From Mucilaginibacter sp. 44-25 (GTDB lineage: Bacteria; Bacteroidota; Bacteroidia; Sphingobacteriales; Sphingobacteriaceae): a stretch of 64,000 nt of DNA. Location: contig MKTS01000015.1 in the NCBI GenBank assembly GCA_001898335.1, positions 124,001 to 188,000 of the forward strand, given 5' to 3'. Every line of letters begins with the position of its first letter. The stretch's first letter is position 1. The notes under the pieces were generated by a model. That model saw only the letters and a list, made by a program, of their open reading frames with translations, was not told where the DNA came from and ran no database searches. The position numbers were made by a program, and so were the translations under genes. Of this stretch, positions 18,595 to 26,935 are shown piece by piece.

Positions 18595-18602
18595 TACCTT
18601 TG
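18595..18602 (+). promoter_or_regulatory. -7 element for ribF
   Basis: TACCTTTG, a perfect TAnnTTTG match, ends 9 bp before the ribF ATG at 18612. A TTTCGG stretch lies about 20 bp upstream as a weak -33. It predicts a leader of only a few nucleotides and supports the ATG at 18612 over the in-frame start at 18450. Confidence 0.65.
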
Positions 18603-18611
18603 GCGGGTCTT

Positions 18612-19562
18612 ATGAAAATATATCACCATATTAACGATTTTACACCTTTAGCGAACGCGGTGGTTACTATTGGTACGTTTGATGGTGTGCATATAGGCCA
18701 CCGCAAAATTATTGCGCATATTAAGGAGCTTGCCCAGCGCAGTAATGGCGAAACGGTTATCCTTACCTTTTTTCCGCATCCGCGTATGATATTGCATCCG
18801 GAGGACGAAAGCCTCAAACTGATCAATACCATCAACGAGAAAGCCGAATTGCTGGAGCAGTTGGGTGTAGATCACTTGATCATTACCCCCTTTTCCCGCG
18901 ATTTTTCTAACCAGACGGCTGAGGAATACATCCGCGATATCCTGGTGAACAAGATAGGCACCAAAACTATTGTGATCGGGTACGATCACCGTTTTGGGAA
19001 AGACCGCCAGGGTGGTTTGGATGATCTGCTGCGTTTATCGACACGCTATGGGTTTAATGTAGTAGAGATATCTGAGCAGGATATTAACGACGTTGCCATC
19101 AGCTCTACCCGTATAAGGGAGGCTTTGCTGGTTAATGATATCTATATTGCCAACGAGTGCCTGGGTTACCCCTTCTTTATTACCGGAAAGGTAATACGGG
19201 GCGACCAATTAGGCAGGGAACTCGGCTACCCCACCGCGAATTTACTTGTTGAAGAAAGCTATAAACTGATACCCGATGACGGCATATTTGCCGTACGCGT
19301 AAAAGTGAACGGGCAGCGGTATAATGGTATGGCTTACATTGGCCACCGCCCAACGGTGAACGGTATGAGCCGCAATATAGAGGTGAATATCTTTGATTTT
19401 AGCGAGGATATATACAACCAGCAGCTGCGCATGGAGTTCCTGCATTTTGTACGCGGTGATATCAAGTTCGCGTCACTGGAAGAACTGGTTGTGCAGTTGG
19501 GTAAAGACAAGGAAGATGTGCAGGCCCTTTTAATTATGAACGGGCCGCAGTTTAACGCGTAA
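18612..19562 (+). CDS. ribF: Bifunctional riboflavin kinase/FAD synthetase
   Basis: 316 residues from ATG 18612. The open frame extends 54 codons further back through a palindromic repeat and the promoter, so the downstream ATG is chosen. The N-terminal adenylyltransferase domain has GTFDGVHIGHRKII with the HIGH motif. The C-terminal flavokinase domain has ELGYPTANL and later the VNGMSRNIEVNIFDF region. It converts riboflavin to FMN and then FAD. It is monocistronic, followed by the second large repeat. Confidence 0.95.
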   Translation: MKIYHHINDFTPLANAVVTIGTFDGVHIGHRKIIAHIKELAQRSNGETVILTFFPHPRMILHPEDESLKLINTINEKAELLEQLGVDHLIITPFSRDFSNQTAEEYIRDILVNKIGTKTIVIGYDHRFGKDRQGGLDDLLRLSTRYGFNVVEISEQDINDVAISSTRIREALLVNDIYIANECLGYPFFITGKVIRGDQLGRELGYPTANLLVEESYKLIPDDGIFAVRVKVNGQRYNGMAYIGHRPTVNGMSRNIEVNIFDFSEDIYNQQLRMEFLHFVRGDIKFASLEELVVQLGKDKEDVQALLIMNGPQFNA

Positions 19563-19574
19563 GGTTCGTTTAGT

Positions 19575-20044
19575 GTTTCATTAGGGATTGCAGTGCTTGT
19601 ATAAATTGTTTGTGGATGTTACTTTCTTTTCTCTCAAAAGAAAGTAACCAAAGAAAAGTCGCGACTTGGTAACGCGCTGCAATGTTTCTGCTATTACCTT
19701 GGCCTGTACTACCCGCACGTTACGCTATGTCGCATTTGTTCGGTGTGGTTCTGTCTGTGGTATCTTCTTTGATTGTCAGCAAAAAAGCTTCGGGCGAAAG
19801 CAGGCAGAACAGTGGTGGCCTTGTGCGTGGCAAAGGCATAGCAATACTTGCCTGAAGCGATAGCTATTAGTGAACGAAGTAGCGGCAAGTTTTTGCAGCC
19901 CGTGGTTATGCCCGATAGCAAGGCAAAGGCCTTGTGCGAAAAGAAGCCTCTTTGCTGACTTGATTTTTTGGTTACTTTTTGATCAAGCAAAAAGTAACAG
20001 CCCTCCGCGGCAATTGAGCGGGCTAACGTTAATTTTAGCACCCC
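19575..20044. repeat. Large hairpin-bounded intergenic repeat, copy 2
   Basis: This occupies almost all of the 527-bp gap between ribF and truB. Left hairpin 19618-19648 (13-bp stem GTTACTTTCTTTT), core 19775-19959 (185 bp, the same length as in copy 1), right hairpin 19971-19998 (stem GTTACTTTTTG), then the shared CCTCCGCGGCAATTGAGCGG. It is in the same orientation as copy 1. At its right edge, 20029-20044, is TTAATTTTAGCACCCC, a 16-mer that in copy 1 occurs on the left side (4523-4538). Short frames through it are not conserved between copies. Confidence 0.8.
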
Positions 20045-20089
20045 TATAGCATGTTTGAAACTGAAATAAATTCAGTAAACGGAATATAA

Positions 20090-20794
20090 TTATTCTCTCT
20101 CTGGTTCTTTCATGCCCCTTATCTTCCCAACCAGTTCCATTACCTCATGGGCTTCTTCTATTTTAAAATTACCGCTGCGGGTTCTGCGTAGGCGCGATAG
20201 GTAAGCGGCGTTATTAAGCGCCTTGCCAAAATCATTTACCAGTGAGCGGATATAGGTACCTTTACTGCACACTACCCTAAAATCAACCTCAGGTAATTCC
20301 ACGCGGGTGATCTCAAACTCATTGATAGTAACCGTACGCGCCTTTAGCTCCACTTCTTCGCCGCGGCGGGCTTTTTCGTAAAGGCGTTCGCCATCAACCT
20401 TAATGGCCGAATGTGCCGGTGGGTATTGCTGTATCTCGCCCATAAAACGCGCGCAGGCGGCATAGATCTGTTCGGGAGTAAGATGGTCTACTTCGAAAAG
20501 TTTTTCGGGCTCGCTTTCCAGGTCGTAAGTTGGCGTGGTGGAGCCCAGCACCATGGTGCCGGTGTATTCCTTTTCCTCGGCCTGAAAGGTATCTATCTGT
20601 TTGGTCATTTTGCCGGTACAGATAATAAGTAGTCCTGTAGCCAGGGGGTCTAAAGTGCCGGCATGCCCAACTTTCAACTTTAGCGGTTTAAAAGCATTGC
20701 GAATTTTGCCTACTACATCAAAGCTGGTCCATTTGTAGGGTTTATTAACGAGAAGCAGCTGCCCTTCGGCAAAATCTTGTATAGAGTTGAACAT
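20090..20794 (-). CDS. truB: tRNA pseudouridine(55) synthase
   Basis: 234 residues. It isomerises U55 in the T-loop of tRNAs. The catalytic aspartate lies in KVGHAGTLDPLATGLL, and the N-terminal KPYKWTSFDVV and C-terminal GTYIRSLVNDFG motifs are those of TruB. At 234 residues it is of the short bacterial type lacking an obvious PUA domain. A -7 box is at 20835-20842 and a hairpin (20802-20823) lies in its predicted leader. Confidence 0.95.
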   Translation of the reverse strand: MFNSIQDFAEGQLLLVNKPYKWTSFDVVGKIRNAFKPLKLKVGHAGTLDPLATGLLIICTGKMTKQIDTFQAEEKEYTGTMVLGSTTPTYDLESEPEKLFEVDHLTPEQIYAACARFMGEIQQYPPAHSAIKVDGERLYEKARRGEEVELKARTVTINEFEITRVELPEVDFRVVCSKGTYIRSLVNDFGKALNNAAYLSRLRRTRSGNFKIEEAHEVMELVGKIRGMKEPERE

Positions 20795-20801
20795 ATAGCA
20801 A

Positions 20802-20823
20802 ACAGCCTGTTCAAAAACAGGCT
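20802..20823 (-). promoter_or_regulatory. Hairpin in the truB 5' leader
   Basis: Inverted repeat AGCCTGT/ACAGGCT with a short A/T loop lies between the predicted truB promoter and its start codon. It could affect translation or be an attenuator; function not established. Confidence 0.35.
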
Positions 20824-20834
20824 TGATTAGCCAG

Positions 20835-20842
20835 CAAAAGTA
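20835..20842 (-). promoter_or_regulatory. -7 element for truB
   Basis: Minus strand TACTTTTG matches TAnnTTTG. It lies 40 bp upstream of the truB start. Confidence 0.5.
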
Positions 20843-20890
20843 CCGAAAATTTGATTTATATTAGTGACACTCCCAACACCCTGTTTCACA

Positions 20891-21766
20891 ATGAGAAAAA
20901 TAACTTTTTTATTGGTACCGGCACTTGTAATGTTAAGTGCGGCCATGCTTCACGCGCAGGACATCCGCAAAATGATGGATACCACCCAATACGGCCGTAA
21001 TAAGGCGGTTGGTAAATATGCCGACATCCGCGGTATCAAAATGTATTACGAGGTGTACGGTAAAGGCGAGCCGCTGCTCATCATCCACGGTAATGGGGGC
21101 TCTATTAATAACTTCCTGTTTCAGATACCTTACTTTGCTAAGAAGTACCAGGTGATACTGGCCGACAGCCGCGCGCAGGGTAAAACCATTGATCATGCGG
21201 ATTCCCTAAGCTATGAGATGATCAGCGATGACCTGAACGCGTTGCTTGATCATTTAAAAATAAAAAACGCCAATGTTATTGGCTGGAGCGATGGCGGTAT
21301 TGAAGGTTTGCTATTAGCTATTCACCACCCTGACAAAGTAAAAAAACTGGCCGTTACCGGCGCTAATCTGCGCCCTGATACCACTGCCGTTGACCCCTAC
21401 ATCCAAAAAATGGTAATGGCCGAAAATAAAATGGGTGCCGATTCGCTCAAAAAACTGAAAAACCCACCGGCTGAAATGAAGAACCAGTTAAAGCTGATGC
21501 ACCTTTTATCATACGAACCACATATTAATACCGGCGAGCTTGAAAAGATAACTTGCCCGGTGCTGGTAATAGCCGGCGACCATGATGTGATCACCGTACG
21601 CCATACCGTGGAGATATTTGAGCATATACCCAAGGCTTATTTGTGGATATTACCCAACTCGGGCCACTCTACGCCAATATTTTATAAGGATATGTTTAAC
21701 CAGACAGTAGGTGATTTTTTTGAGAAACCTTATCGCAGTATAAGTAAAGGACTACGATTCAATTAA
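20891..21766 (+). CDS. Secreted alpha/beta hydrolase
   Basis: 291 residues from ATG 20891, which opens a signal peptide (MRKITFLLVPALVMLSAAMLHAQ); a GTG 27 bases upstream is also in frame. The alpha/beta-hydrolase pattern is clear: the oxyanion region PLLIIHGNGGSINNF, the nucleophile elbow GWSDGG, an acid in VIAGDHDVIT and the histidine in NSGHSTP. The reaction is unknown. The stop overlaps the convergent DUF4293 gene by 4 bp. Confidence 0.85.
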   Translation: MRKITFLLVPALVMLSAAMLHAQDIRKMMDTTQYGRNKAVGKYADIRGIKMYYEVYGKGEPLLIIHGNGGSINNFLFQIPYFAKKYQVILADSRAQGKTIDHADSLSYEMISDDLNALLDHLKIKNANVIGWSDGGIEGLLLAIHHPDKVKKLAVTGANLRPDTTAVDPYIQKMVMAENKMGADSLKKLKNPPAEMKNQLKLMHLLSYEPHINTGELEKITCPVLVIAGDHDVITVRHTVEIFEHIPKAYLWILPNSGHSTPIFYKDMFNQTVGDFFEKPYRSISKGLRFN

Positions 21767-22230
21767 CGTAACCTGTCGGCAGATTTTACCAGCTTTTCAT
21801 CGCGCTGAATGGCCTTAACGGCAAATATCAGCAGGATGATGCTCAGTGAGGTGAGGAACAGGCCTATACCCATATTTTTATACTCCAGTGTAATAGGGCC
21901 AACTACCTTTTTAACGGTTTGCGCCATCCAGAAGCTATAGCCAATAAGCACCAGGATAGTGCTGTATATCAGCGCTATTTGCTGTTTGCGGTTTTTATAC
22001 ATAAAAATAACCGCCAGTGGTATTAAGCCAACAATAGCAGTAATAACGGTAAGGGCCACAAATGACTGTACAGGCTTATCTACCCCGTTCACGTTTTCAG
22101 ATACCCCGGTAACGGCTACGTTAACCAGTTTGCCATCAATAAAGAGGCCATGCGCCAGCGGAAAAATGAACAGCCCGAATAATACCAGCGAAGCGAACAG
22201 TAAGTATATGGATTGGATACGTTGCAGCAT
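21763..22230 (-). CDS. DUF4293-family four-helix membrane protein
   Basis: 155 residues with four hydrophobic helices; the start MLQRIQSIYLLFASLVL is typical of this Bacteroidota-specific family. The function is unknown. It is divergent from truA with facing promoters (22254-22261 and 22299-22306), and convergent with the hydrolase gene, overlapping it by 4 bp. Confidence 0.8.
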   Translation of the reverse strand: MLQRIQSIYLLFASLVLFGLFIFPLAHGLFIDGKLVNVAVTGVSENVNGVDKPVQSFVALTVITAIVGLIPLAVIFMYKNRKQQIALIYSTILVLIGYSFWMAQTVKKVVGPITLEYKNMGIGLFLTSLSIILLIFAVKAIQRDEKLVKSADRLR

Positions 22231-22253
22231 ATTTAACTATTTTAAAAGGTGCT

Positions 22254-22261
22254 CAAAGATA
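22254..22261 (-). promoter_or_regulatory. -7 element for the DUF4293 gene
   Basis: Minus strand TATCTTTG matches TAnnTTTG, 23 bp before the start codon. Confidence 0.5.
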
Positions 22262-22298
22262 GAACGGTAAATTGTAAATCTAAAATGGTAAATGATGC

Positions 22299-22306
22299 TA
22301 ACTTTG
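22299..22306 (+). promoter_or_regulatory. -7 element for truA
   Basis: TAACTTTG matches TAnnTTTG exactly and ends only 4 bp before the GTG start of truA, so transcription should start at or next to the start codon. Confidence 0.6.
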
Positions 22307-22310
22307 TACT

Positions 22311-23078
22311 GTGGCAAATACCCAACGCTATTTTATAGAGCTAAGTTATGATGGTACACGCTACCATGGCTGGCAGGCACAGCCTAATGCTATAACCGTG
22401 CAGGAACTACTTGATAAAGCTTTAAGTACCCTATTACGCCAGCAAGTTGAAACGGTAGGCTGCGGCCGTACAGATACCGGTGTGCATGCCACGCAATTTT
22501 TCGCGCATTTTGAAGCCCCCCGGCCCCCTGAAGGGGGAGCCGAAGATGCACTTCAAAAATTCCCCCTTCAGGGGGTGAGGGGGCTAAACGCCTTGCTGCC
22601 CTTTGATATCGCTGTTCATCGGATATTTGCGGTTGATGATGAAATGCACGCCCGCTTCAGTGCCACGCAACGTTCATACGAGTACCATATCCATTTTCAA
22701 AAAGATCCGTTCCTGCATAACCGCTCGTGGCTGCAGCGGGATAAGCCCGATACCGAGTTGATGAACCAGGCGGCTGCTATCATCATGGAATATTCAGATT
22801 TTAGCTGTTTCAGCAAGAGCAATACACAGGTGTTTACCAATAATTGTAAAATTGTAAATGCCCGGTGGGAACAAACACCCAATGGTATTGTATTTAAAAT
22901 ATCGGCCGATAGGTTTTTGCGCAACATGGTACGCGCCATTGTAGGTACGCTGATGATGGTGGGCAAAGGAGAGATAGCGCCGCAGGAAGTGCGTAAAATA
23001 ATAGAAAGTAAAAACCGAAGCAACGCCGGTACCAGCGTGCCGGCATGTGGTTTATATTTAACGGAGATAAAGTATTAA
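22311..23078 (+). CDS. truA: tRNA pseudouridine(38-40) synthase carrying an in-frame palindromic repeat
   Basis: 255 residues with a GTG start, the only plausible one upstream of the family N-terminus RYFIELSYDGTRYHGWQ. The catalytic aspartate is in GCGRTDTGVHATQFF; HARFSATQRSYEY and DRFLRNMVRAIVGTL are conserved. It modifies U38-U40 in the anticodon stem-loop. Residues ~68-92 (bases 22514-22585) are a GC-rich inverted repeat with 25-nt arms matching at 22 positions, translated in frame as a Pro/Gly-rich loop. A single arm of the same repeat follows the stop codon. The insert lies in a loop before LNALLPFDIAV and should not disrupt the core. Confidence 0.93.
   Translation: MANTQRYFIELSYDGTRYHGWQAQPNAITVQELLDKALSTLLRQQVETVGCGRTDTGVHATQFFAHFEAPRPPEGGAEDALQKFPLQGVRGLNALLPFDIAVHRIFAVDDEMHARFSATQRSYEYHIHFQKDPFLHNRSWLQRDKPDTELMNQAAAIIMEYSDFSCFSKSNTQVFTNNCKIVNARWEQTPNGIVFKISADRFLRNMVRAIVGTLMMVGKGEIAPQEVRKIIESKNRSNAGTSVPACGLYLTEIKY
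22514..22585. repeat. REP-like palindrome inside truA
   Basis: Left arm 22514-22538 and right arm 22561-22585, each 25 nt, pair at 22 of 25 positions around a 22-nt spacer. The core CCCCCTGAAGGGGGA is itself palindromic. The same core appears at 23079-23102. Confidence 0.85.
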
Positions 23079-23102
23079 CCCCCCAGCCCCCTGAAGGGGG
23101 AG
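23079..23102. repeat. Single arm of the truA palindrome, in the truA/ABC gap
   Basis: CCCCCCAGCCCCCTGAAGGG and the following GGAG begin directly after the truA stop. It shares the CCCCCTGAAGGGGGA core with both arms of the repeat inside truA. Confidence 0.8.
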
Positions 23103-23114
23103 TAGTATATAAAA

Positions 23115-24974
23115 ATGGCGAAACAGGATAAAGAGAGTAAATCAAAAGTTTCCACTTCGGGCGGCAGAGGGGCCACAGTTACCGGTAAGGCCTTTGACTG
23201 GCATCTGTTCAAACGGATCTTACATTACGTAGCGCCTTATAACCGCACGTTTGTAGTAGCTACCATATTAACTATACTCATAGCTGCTATAGCGCTGGTA
23301 CAGCCTATACTGGTACAAATTACGCTGGATAAATACATACTGGGCAATAATTACAACGGCCTGATATTAATGGTTGGCTTTATGCTGGTGCAGTTGCTGG
23401 TACAGTCGGTTACGCAGTATTGCCAAACCTACCTTACCAACGCATTGGGCCAATCGGTTATCCGCGACCTGCGGAAAGATGTTTTTAACCACATTACCAG
23501 CCTGCGCCTGCGCTATTTTGATCGTACACCTATCGGTATGCTCATCACCCGTACCGTATCAGACCTGGAAACCATAGCTGATATTTTTTCTGAAGGACTG
23601 ATATCCATCATGGGCGATCTGTTGCTGGTGATCGCGGTTATCGGCTATATGTTTTACCAGGATTGGAAACTGGCGCTTATAACGCTGATACCCATGCCTT
23701 TCCTATTTGCATCAACGTACGTGTTTAAAGAGGCTATCAAATCATCGTTCCAGGAAGTACGTACACAGGTAGCACAGCTCAATACCTTCCTGGCCGAGCA
23801 TATCAGCGGTATCAGCATTATCCAGTATTTTGCCCGCGAGGAGCAGGAGATGCGCAAGTTTGTGGCCGTTAATACCAAATACCGCGATGCCAACATTCGT
23901 TCTAACTGGTATTATTCCATCTTTTTTCCGGTGGTTGAGGTTTTGTTCGCCATTTGTATAGCGCTACTGGTTTGGTATGGTTGTAAACGTATTTTGAATG
24001 ACGAGCAGATGCATATGCTCTCGGCATCGCCCAACGGCATTACACCTGGTGTAATTACCGGCTTTATTGTATTGCTGAACATGCTTTTTAGACCCATTAG
24101 ACAGTTGGCTGATAAGTTTAATACCCTGCAAATGGGTATGGTAGGCGCCGATCGTATTTTTAAGGTTTTGGATACCGATGACGTAGCGCCTAATGAAGGC
24201 ACGCTTGCCCCCGCTGTTTTGCAGGGCGACATACAATTTAACAATGTTTGGTTTGCCTACAATGATGAGAACTGGGTACTCAAAGACATTAGCTTCCACG
24301 TTAAGCCCGGCGAAACGCTGGCATTAGTAGGCGCTACAGGTGCGGGCAAGTCATCCACCATCAACATCCTTAATCGCTTTTATGATATTGGCAAGGGAGA
24401 GGTTAAAGTAGATGGGCGCGATATACGGGAGTACAGCGTTGATTATCTGCGCTCAAAAATTGCTACCGTTATACAGGACGTGTTTTTGTTTACCGATACC
24501 ATTGGCAATAACATTAGCCTCAACAATGAGTCTATCACCCGTGAACAGGTGATCGCGGCGGCTAAAGATGTAGGCGCCCATGAGTTTATTGAGCGTTTAC
24601 CCGGCGGGTATGATTATAATGTGATGGAGCGCGGCTCCACGCTGTCGGCAGGGCAGGCACAGCTTATTTCGTTTATCCGGGCGCTGGTTTATGACCCGGC
24701 CATACTGGTGCTGGATGAGGCCACTTCATCTGTAGATACCGAAACCGAGCTGCTCATACAAAACGCCATCAACAAGCTTATGCAGGGTCGTACGGCTATT
24801 GTAATAGCGCACCGCTTGTCCACCATTCAAAACGCCGACAAGATCATTGTGCTTGACCACGGCGAGATAAAAGAGATGGGCACCCACCAGCAATTGCTGC
24901 GTATAGAAAACGGCTATTACCGCAAGCTTTACGACCTGCAATTTAATTCAGCAGGTATAGCGAAGGGTGTTTGA
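23115..24974 (+). CDS. ABC exporter, fused permease and ATPase (MsbA/lipid or drug type)
   Basis: 619 residues: six membrane helices in the first ~340 residues (ABC transporter type 1 domain), then an ATPase. Walker A is GATGAGKSS, the Q-loop VIQDVFLF, the signature LSAGQ (Ala in place of the first Gly of LSGGQ), Walker B ILVLDEATSS, and the switch histidine in IAHRLST. It forms a homo- or heterodimer exporting lipids, peptides or drugs; the substrate is unknown. It starts 36 bp after truA, with a repeat arm between them. Confidence 0.92.
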   Translation: MAKQDKESKSKVSTSGGRGATVTGKAFDWHLFKRILHYVAPYNRTFVVATILTILIAAIALVQPILVQITLDKYILGNNYNGLILMVGFMLVQLLVQSVTQYCQTYLTNALGQSVIRDLRKDVFNHITSLRLRYFDRTPIGMLITRTVSDLETIADIFSEGLISIMGDLLLVIAVIGYMFYQDWKLALITLIPMPFLFASTYVFKEAIKSSFQEVRTQVAQLNTFLAEHISGISIIQYFAREEQEMRKFVAVNTKYRDANIRSNWYYSIFFPVVEVLFAICIALLVWYGCKRILNDEQMHMLSASPNGITPGVITGFIVLLNMLFRPIRQLADKFNTLQMGMVGADRIFKVLDTDDVAPNEGTLAPAVLQGDIQFNNVWFAYNDENWVLKDISFHVKPGETLALVGATGAGKSSTINILNRFYDIGKGEVKVDGRDIREYSVDYLRSKIATVIQDVFLFTDTIGNNISLNNESITREQVIAAAKDVGAHEFIERLPGGYDYNVMERGSTLSAGQAQLISFIRALVYDPAILVLDEATSSVDTETELLIQNAINKLMQGRTAIVIAHRLSTIQNADKIIVLDHGEIKEMGTHQQLLRIENGYYRKLYDLQFNSAGIAKGV

Positions 24975-25005
24975 TCTTCTACGCGCTAACCAAGGCGTAG
25001 AAGAT
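24974..25005 (+). terminator. Hairpin after the ABC exporter
   Basis: A perfect 11-bp inverted repeat ATCTTCTACGC/GCGTAGAAGAT overlaps the end of the stop codon. There is no good U-tract, so it may be a REP-like hairpin rather than a true terminator. Confidence 0.45.
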
Positions 25006-25079
25006 TTACCTTCGATGAGCTTCACTTCGTTCCGGTTCTCTTCGCTACTGCTCATTCGAAATGAGATTTATGTTTTAAA

Positions 25080-25331
25080 TTATTTCGATTCCAACCTGCG
25101 TTCATCATCATCAGTAGCGTCGGGCTGGTGCTCAGCGGGAGGGTTTTTTACCGGTTGCACCGGCTGCTCACGGTTCTCCGTGTAATCAGCCACGTTTTCC
25201 TGCTGCGGTTCATCGGCGTTATATTGTTCATCCTCTTTCCGTACAATGCTTTCATGCCCTTCATCATTGGGGCGTTTGGTAGGCGTATCAGATGGCGACG
25301 GTTTATGGTGGTTGTTTGCTGGTGTTGTCAT
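25080..25331 (-). CDS. Small, highly charged hypothetical protein
   Basis: 83 residues from ATG 25331 (the frame continues 26 codons upstream without a better start). The composition is acidic, Pro-, Gln- and Asn-rich and without hydrophobic segments, probably disordered: KRPNDEGHESIVRKEDEQYN, then repeated ENRE/QPVQP stretches and a DATDDDERRLESK tail. An overlapping frame on the plus strand is less protein-like. No family recognised. Confidence 0.45.
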   Translation of the reverse strand: MTTPANNHHKPSPSDTPTKRPNDEGHESIVRKEDEQYNADEPQQENVADYTENREQPVQPVKNPPAEHQPDATDDDERRLESK

Positions 25332-25394
25332 ACCGGTACAACATATGGCAGGCGAAAAGTGTTTGGGCCGGTAACCTACCGGGTGGGCAGTAAA

Positions 25395-25423
25395 AAGGCC
25401 AACGAACATTGTTCATTGGCCTT
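25395..25423 (-). terminator. Terminator of the M23 peptidase gene
   Basis: A 13-bp stem with one mismatch and a 3-nt loop; on the minus strand it ends in five Ts. It lies 26 bp after the M23 stop. Confidence 0.7.
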
Positions 25424-25448
25424 CATAATTCTTTTACAAAGAATGAAA

Positions 25449-26300
25449 TTACATATTCAAGCTAAGGTACTGTTTTGGGTTAACAGGTTTACCGTTTTTG
25501 CGTATCTCATAGTGCAGGTGAGGCCCGGTTGAGCGCCCGGTTGAACCTACTTTACCAATGAGTTCGCCTACGGTTACACGCTCGCCTTCCTTTACATTTA
25601 TTTTGGAAAGGTGGCCGTACCAGGTTTCGATGTTGTTGTTATGGCGTATCTTAACGCAGTTGCCGTAGCCACCGGCGCGGCCGGCAAATACTACCCTGCC
25701 GCTGGCAGTGCACTTCACCGGGTCGCCTTTATGGCCGCTAAAATCAATACCCGGATGAAATTCATGCCCGCCAAAATCAAACGGGTTTCCGCGCGAACCA
25801 AAGAATGAGGTGAACGAACTTAAACGAGGGTAACCCATAGGGGTATAGGCAATGGTATTAACCAGCCGGTCGAGGTAGTTGTTAAACTCCGCGTAAAGCC
25901 TGGTTTCGCTTTTTGGCTTATCATCAATATTAAGCTTACGGAATGATATGCCATGCAAACCGCGCTTGCTCATAAATTCATTAATACGTTTGAGTTTGGA
26001 TTGTATGGCAGAGAGGTAAGATACCGCCTCGCTGCGCTGGCCCTCCTTAGCTGCTGACTGCAGCAGGGCGTCCTGGTCATTTTTTTCTATCTGGCCCTGT
26101 AGTGTGGCTATTTGCGATTGCAGCCTGCTGTTTTCCTGGCGCTGCTGGGCGGCCTGGCTGCTTAGCCTTACAATGGCCGTCATGAGTACCATTACTACAA
26201 TCAATACGGCCGCTACAGTAAATTTTAATGAGTTAACATGCCTGGCCTTTACCTGTACAATGCGTGGTTGCGCATTATTTTTTCGATAAATAATTCCCAT
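25449..26300 (-). CDS. M23-family peptidoglycan endopeptidase-like protein
   Basis: 283 residues. A membrane anchor at about 27-47 is followed by a coiled coil (about 50-105) and a C-terminal LytM/M23 domain. Zinc-site residues are visible in FHPGIDFSG (HxxxD) and HLHYEI (HxH), with the YGHL element between. It is an envelope protein that cuts peptide crosslinks or acts as an amidase activator in the periplasm. It is monocistronic. Confidence 0.92.
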   Translation of the reverse strand: MGIIYRKNNAQPRIVQVKARHVNSLKFTVAAVLIVVMVLMTAIVRLSSQAAQQRQENSRLQSQIATLQGQIEKNDQDALLQSAAKEGQRSEAVSYLSAIQSKLKRINEFMSKRGLHGISFRKLNIDDKPKSETRLYAEFNNYLDRLVNTIAYTPMGYPRLSSFTSFFGSRGNPFDFGGHEFHPGIDFSGHKGDPVKCTASGRVVFAGRAGGYGNCVKIRHNNNIETWYGHLSKINVKEGERVTVGELIGKVGSTGRSTGPHLHYEIRKNGKPVNPKQYLSLNM

Positions 26301-26483
26301 ACCTAAATCTTCAATTTTTAAGTTTAACCTGATAGTTTAACACGGGGTAGCAAAAATTAAGGACTACAATGTAGCAATTATTAACCTAACAGCACGCAAT
26401 CAATCCCGCCTTTTTTATTTATAACCGAAACGTCAATTATTGCCGATTATTCTGATAAGCAGTTAATTTTATTTTGAATTTGG

Positions 26484-26491
26484 TATTTTTG
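26484..26491 (+). promoter_or_regulatory. -7 element for the bacilliredoxin gene
   Basis: TATTTTTG matches TAnnTTTG and ends 26 bp before the chosen ATG at 26518. Its last base is the first base of an in-frame GTG, which argues against that GTG as the start. Confidence 0.5.
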
Positions 26492-26517
26492 TGCTGAATA
26501 TAAGCGAAGTAAAAATT

Positions 26518-26931
26518 ATGATGTACCCTGAATATTTTGTTGCGCCAATGCGCGAAGAGTTAACCCGAGTAGGTTTTGAAGAACTAAAGGATGCCGCTTC
26601 GGTTAATGATGCCATAAAAGGCGAAGGTACCGTGTTTGTGATGGTAAACTCGGTTTGTGGGTGCGCCGCCGCTAACGCACGCCCCGCCGCGCGTATGGCT
26701 GCTGCCAACGCCAAACACCCCGATCGTTTGGTAACTGTATTTGCCGGTATGGAAAAAGAAGCGGTTGACGCCGCCCGTAACCTGATGCTGCCTTACCCGC
26801 CGTCATCACCATCAATGGCTTTGTTTAAAGATGGCAAACTGGTGCATATCATCGAGCGCCACCAGATCGAAGGCCGCCCAGCGCAAATGATCGCCGATAA
26901 CCTGATCGACGCTTTTGAGCAATACTGCTAA
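26518..26931 (+). CDS. BrxA/BrxB-family bacilliredoxin
   Basis: 137 residues from ATG 26518 (MMYPEYFVAPMREELT). The family CGC active site is seen in VNSVCGCAAANARP. In Bacillus these proteins remove bacillithiol from protein cysteines; Bacteroidota carrying them often make bacillithiol, though the bsh genes are not in this window. The rest of the thioredoxin-like fold is conserved (HPDRLVTVFAGMEKEAV, PPSSPSMALFKDGKLV). It is a single gene with a terminator downstream. Confidence 0.93.
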   Translation: MMYPEYFVAPMREELTRVGFEELKDAASVNDAIKGEGTVFVMVNSVCGCAAANARPAARMAAANAKHPDRLVTVFAGMEKEAVDAARNLMLPYPPSSPSMALFKDGKLVHIIERHQIEGRPAQMIADNLIDAFEQYC

Positions 26932-26935
26932 TTGA

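Noticed and set aside
18450..18611. 54-codon N-terminal extension of RibF
   Set aside because: It encodes a palindromic repeat and the -7 box; the ATG at 18612 gives the normal family start.
19666..20041. Short frames in large repeat copy 2
   Set aside because: Same reason; only fragments of translated sequence are shared and frames break at different points.
22311..23078. Frameshift or pseudogene call for truA because of the odd proline/glycine loop
   Set aside because: The frame is open throughout and all catalytic motifs are intact on both sides of the insert.
25128..25532. 134-codon plus-strand frame opposite the small acidic gene and the M23 gene end
   Set aside because: It covers a terminator and part of the M23 gene on the other strand and has no protein-like pattern.
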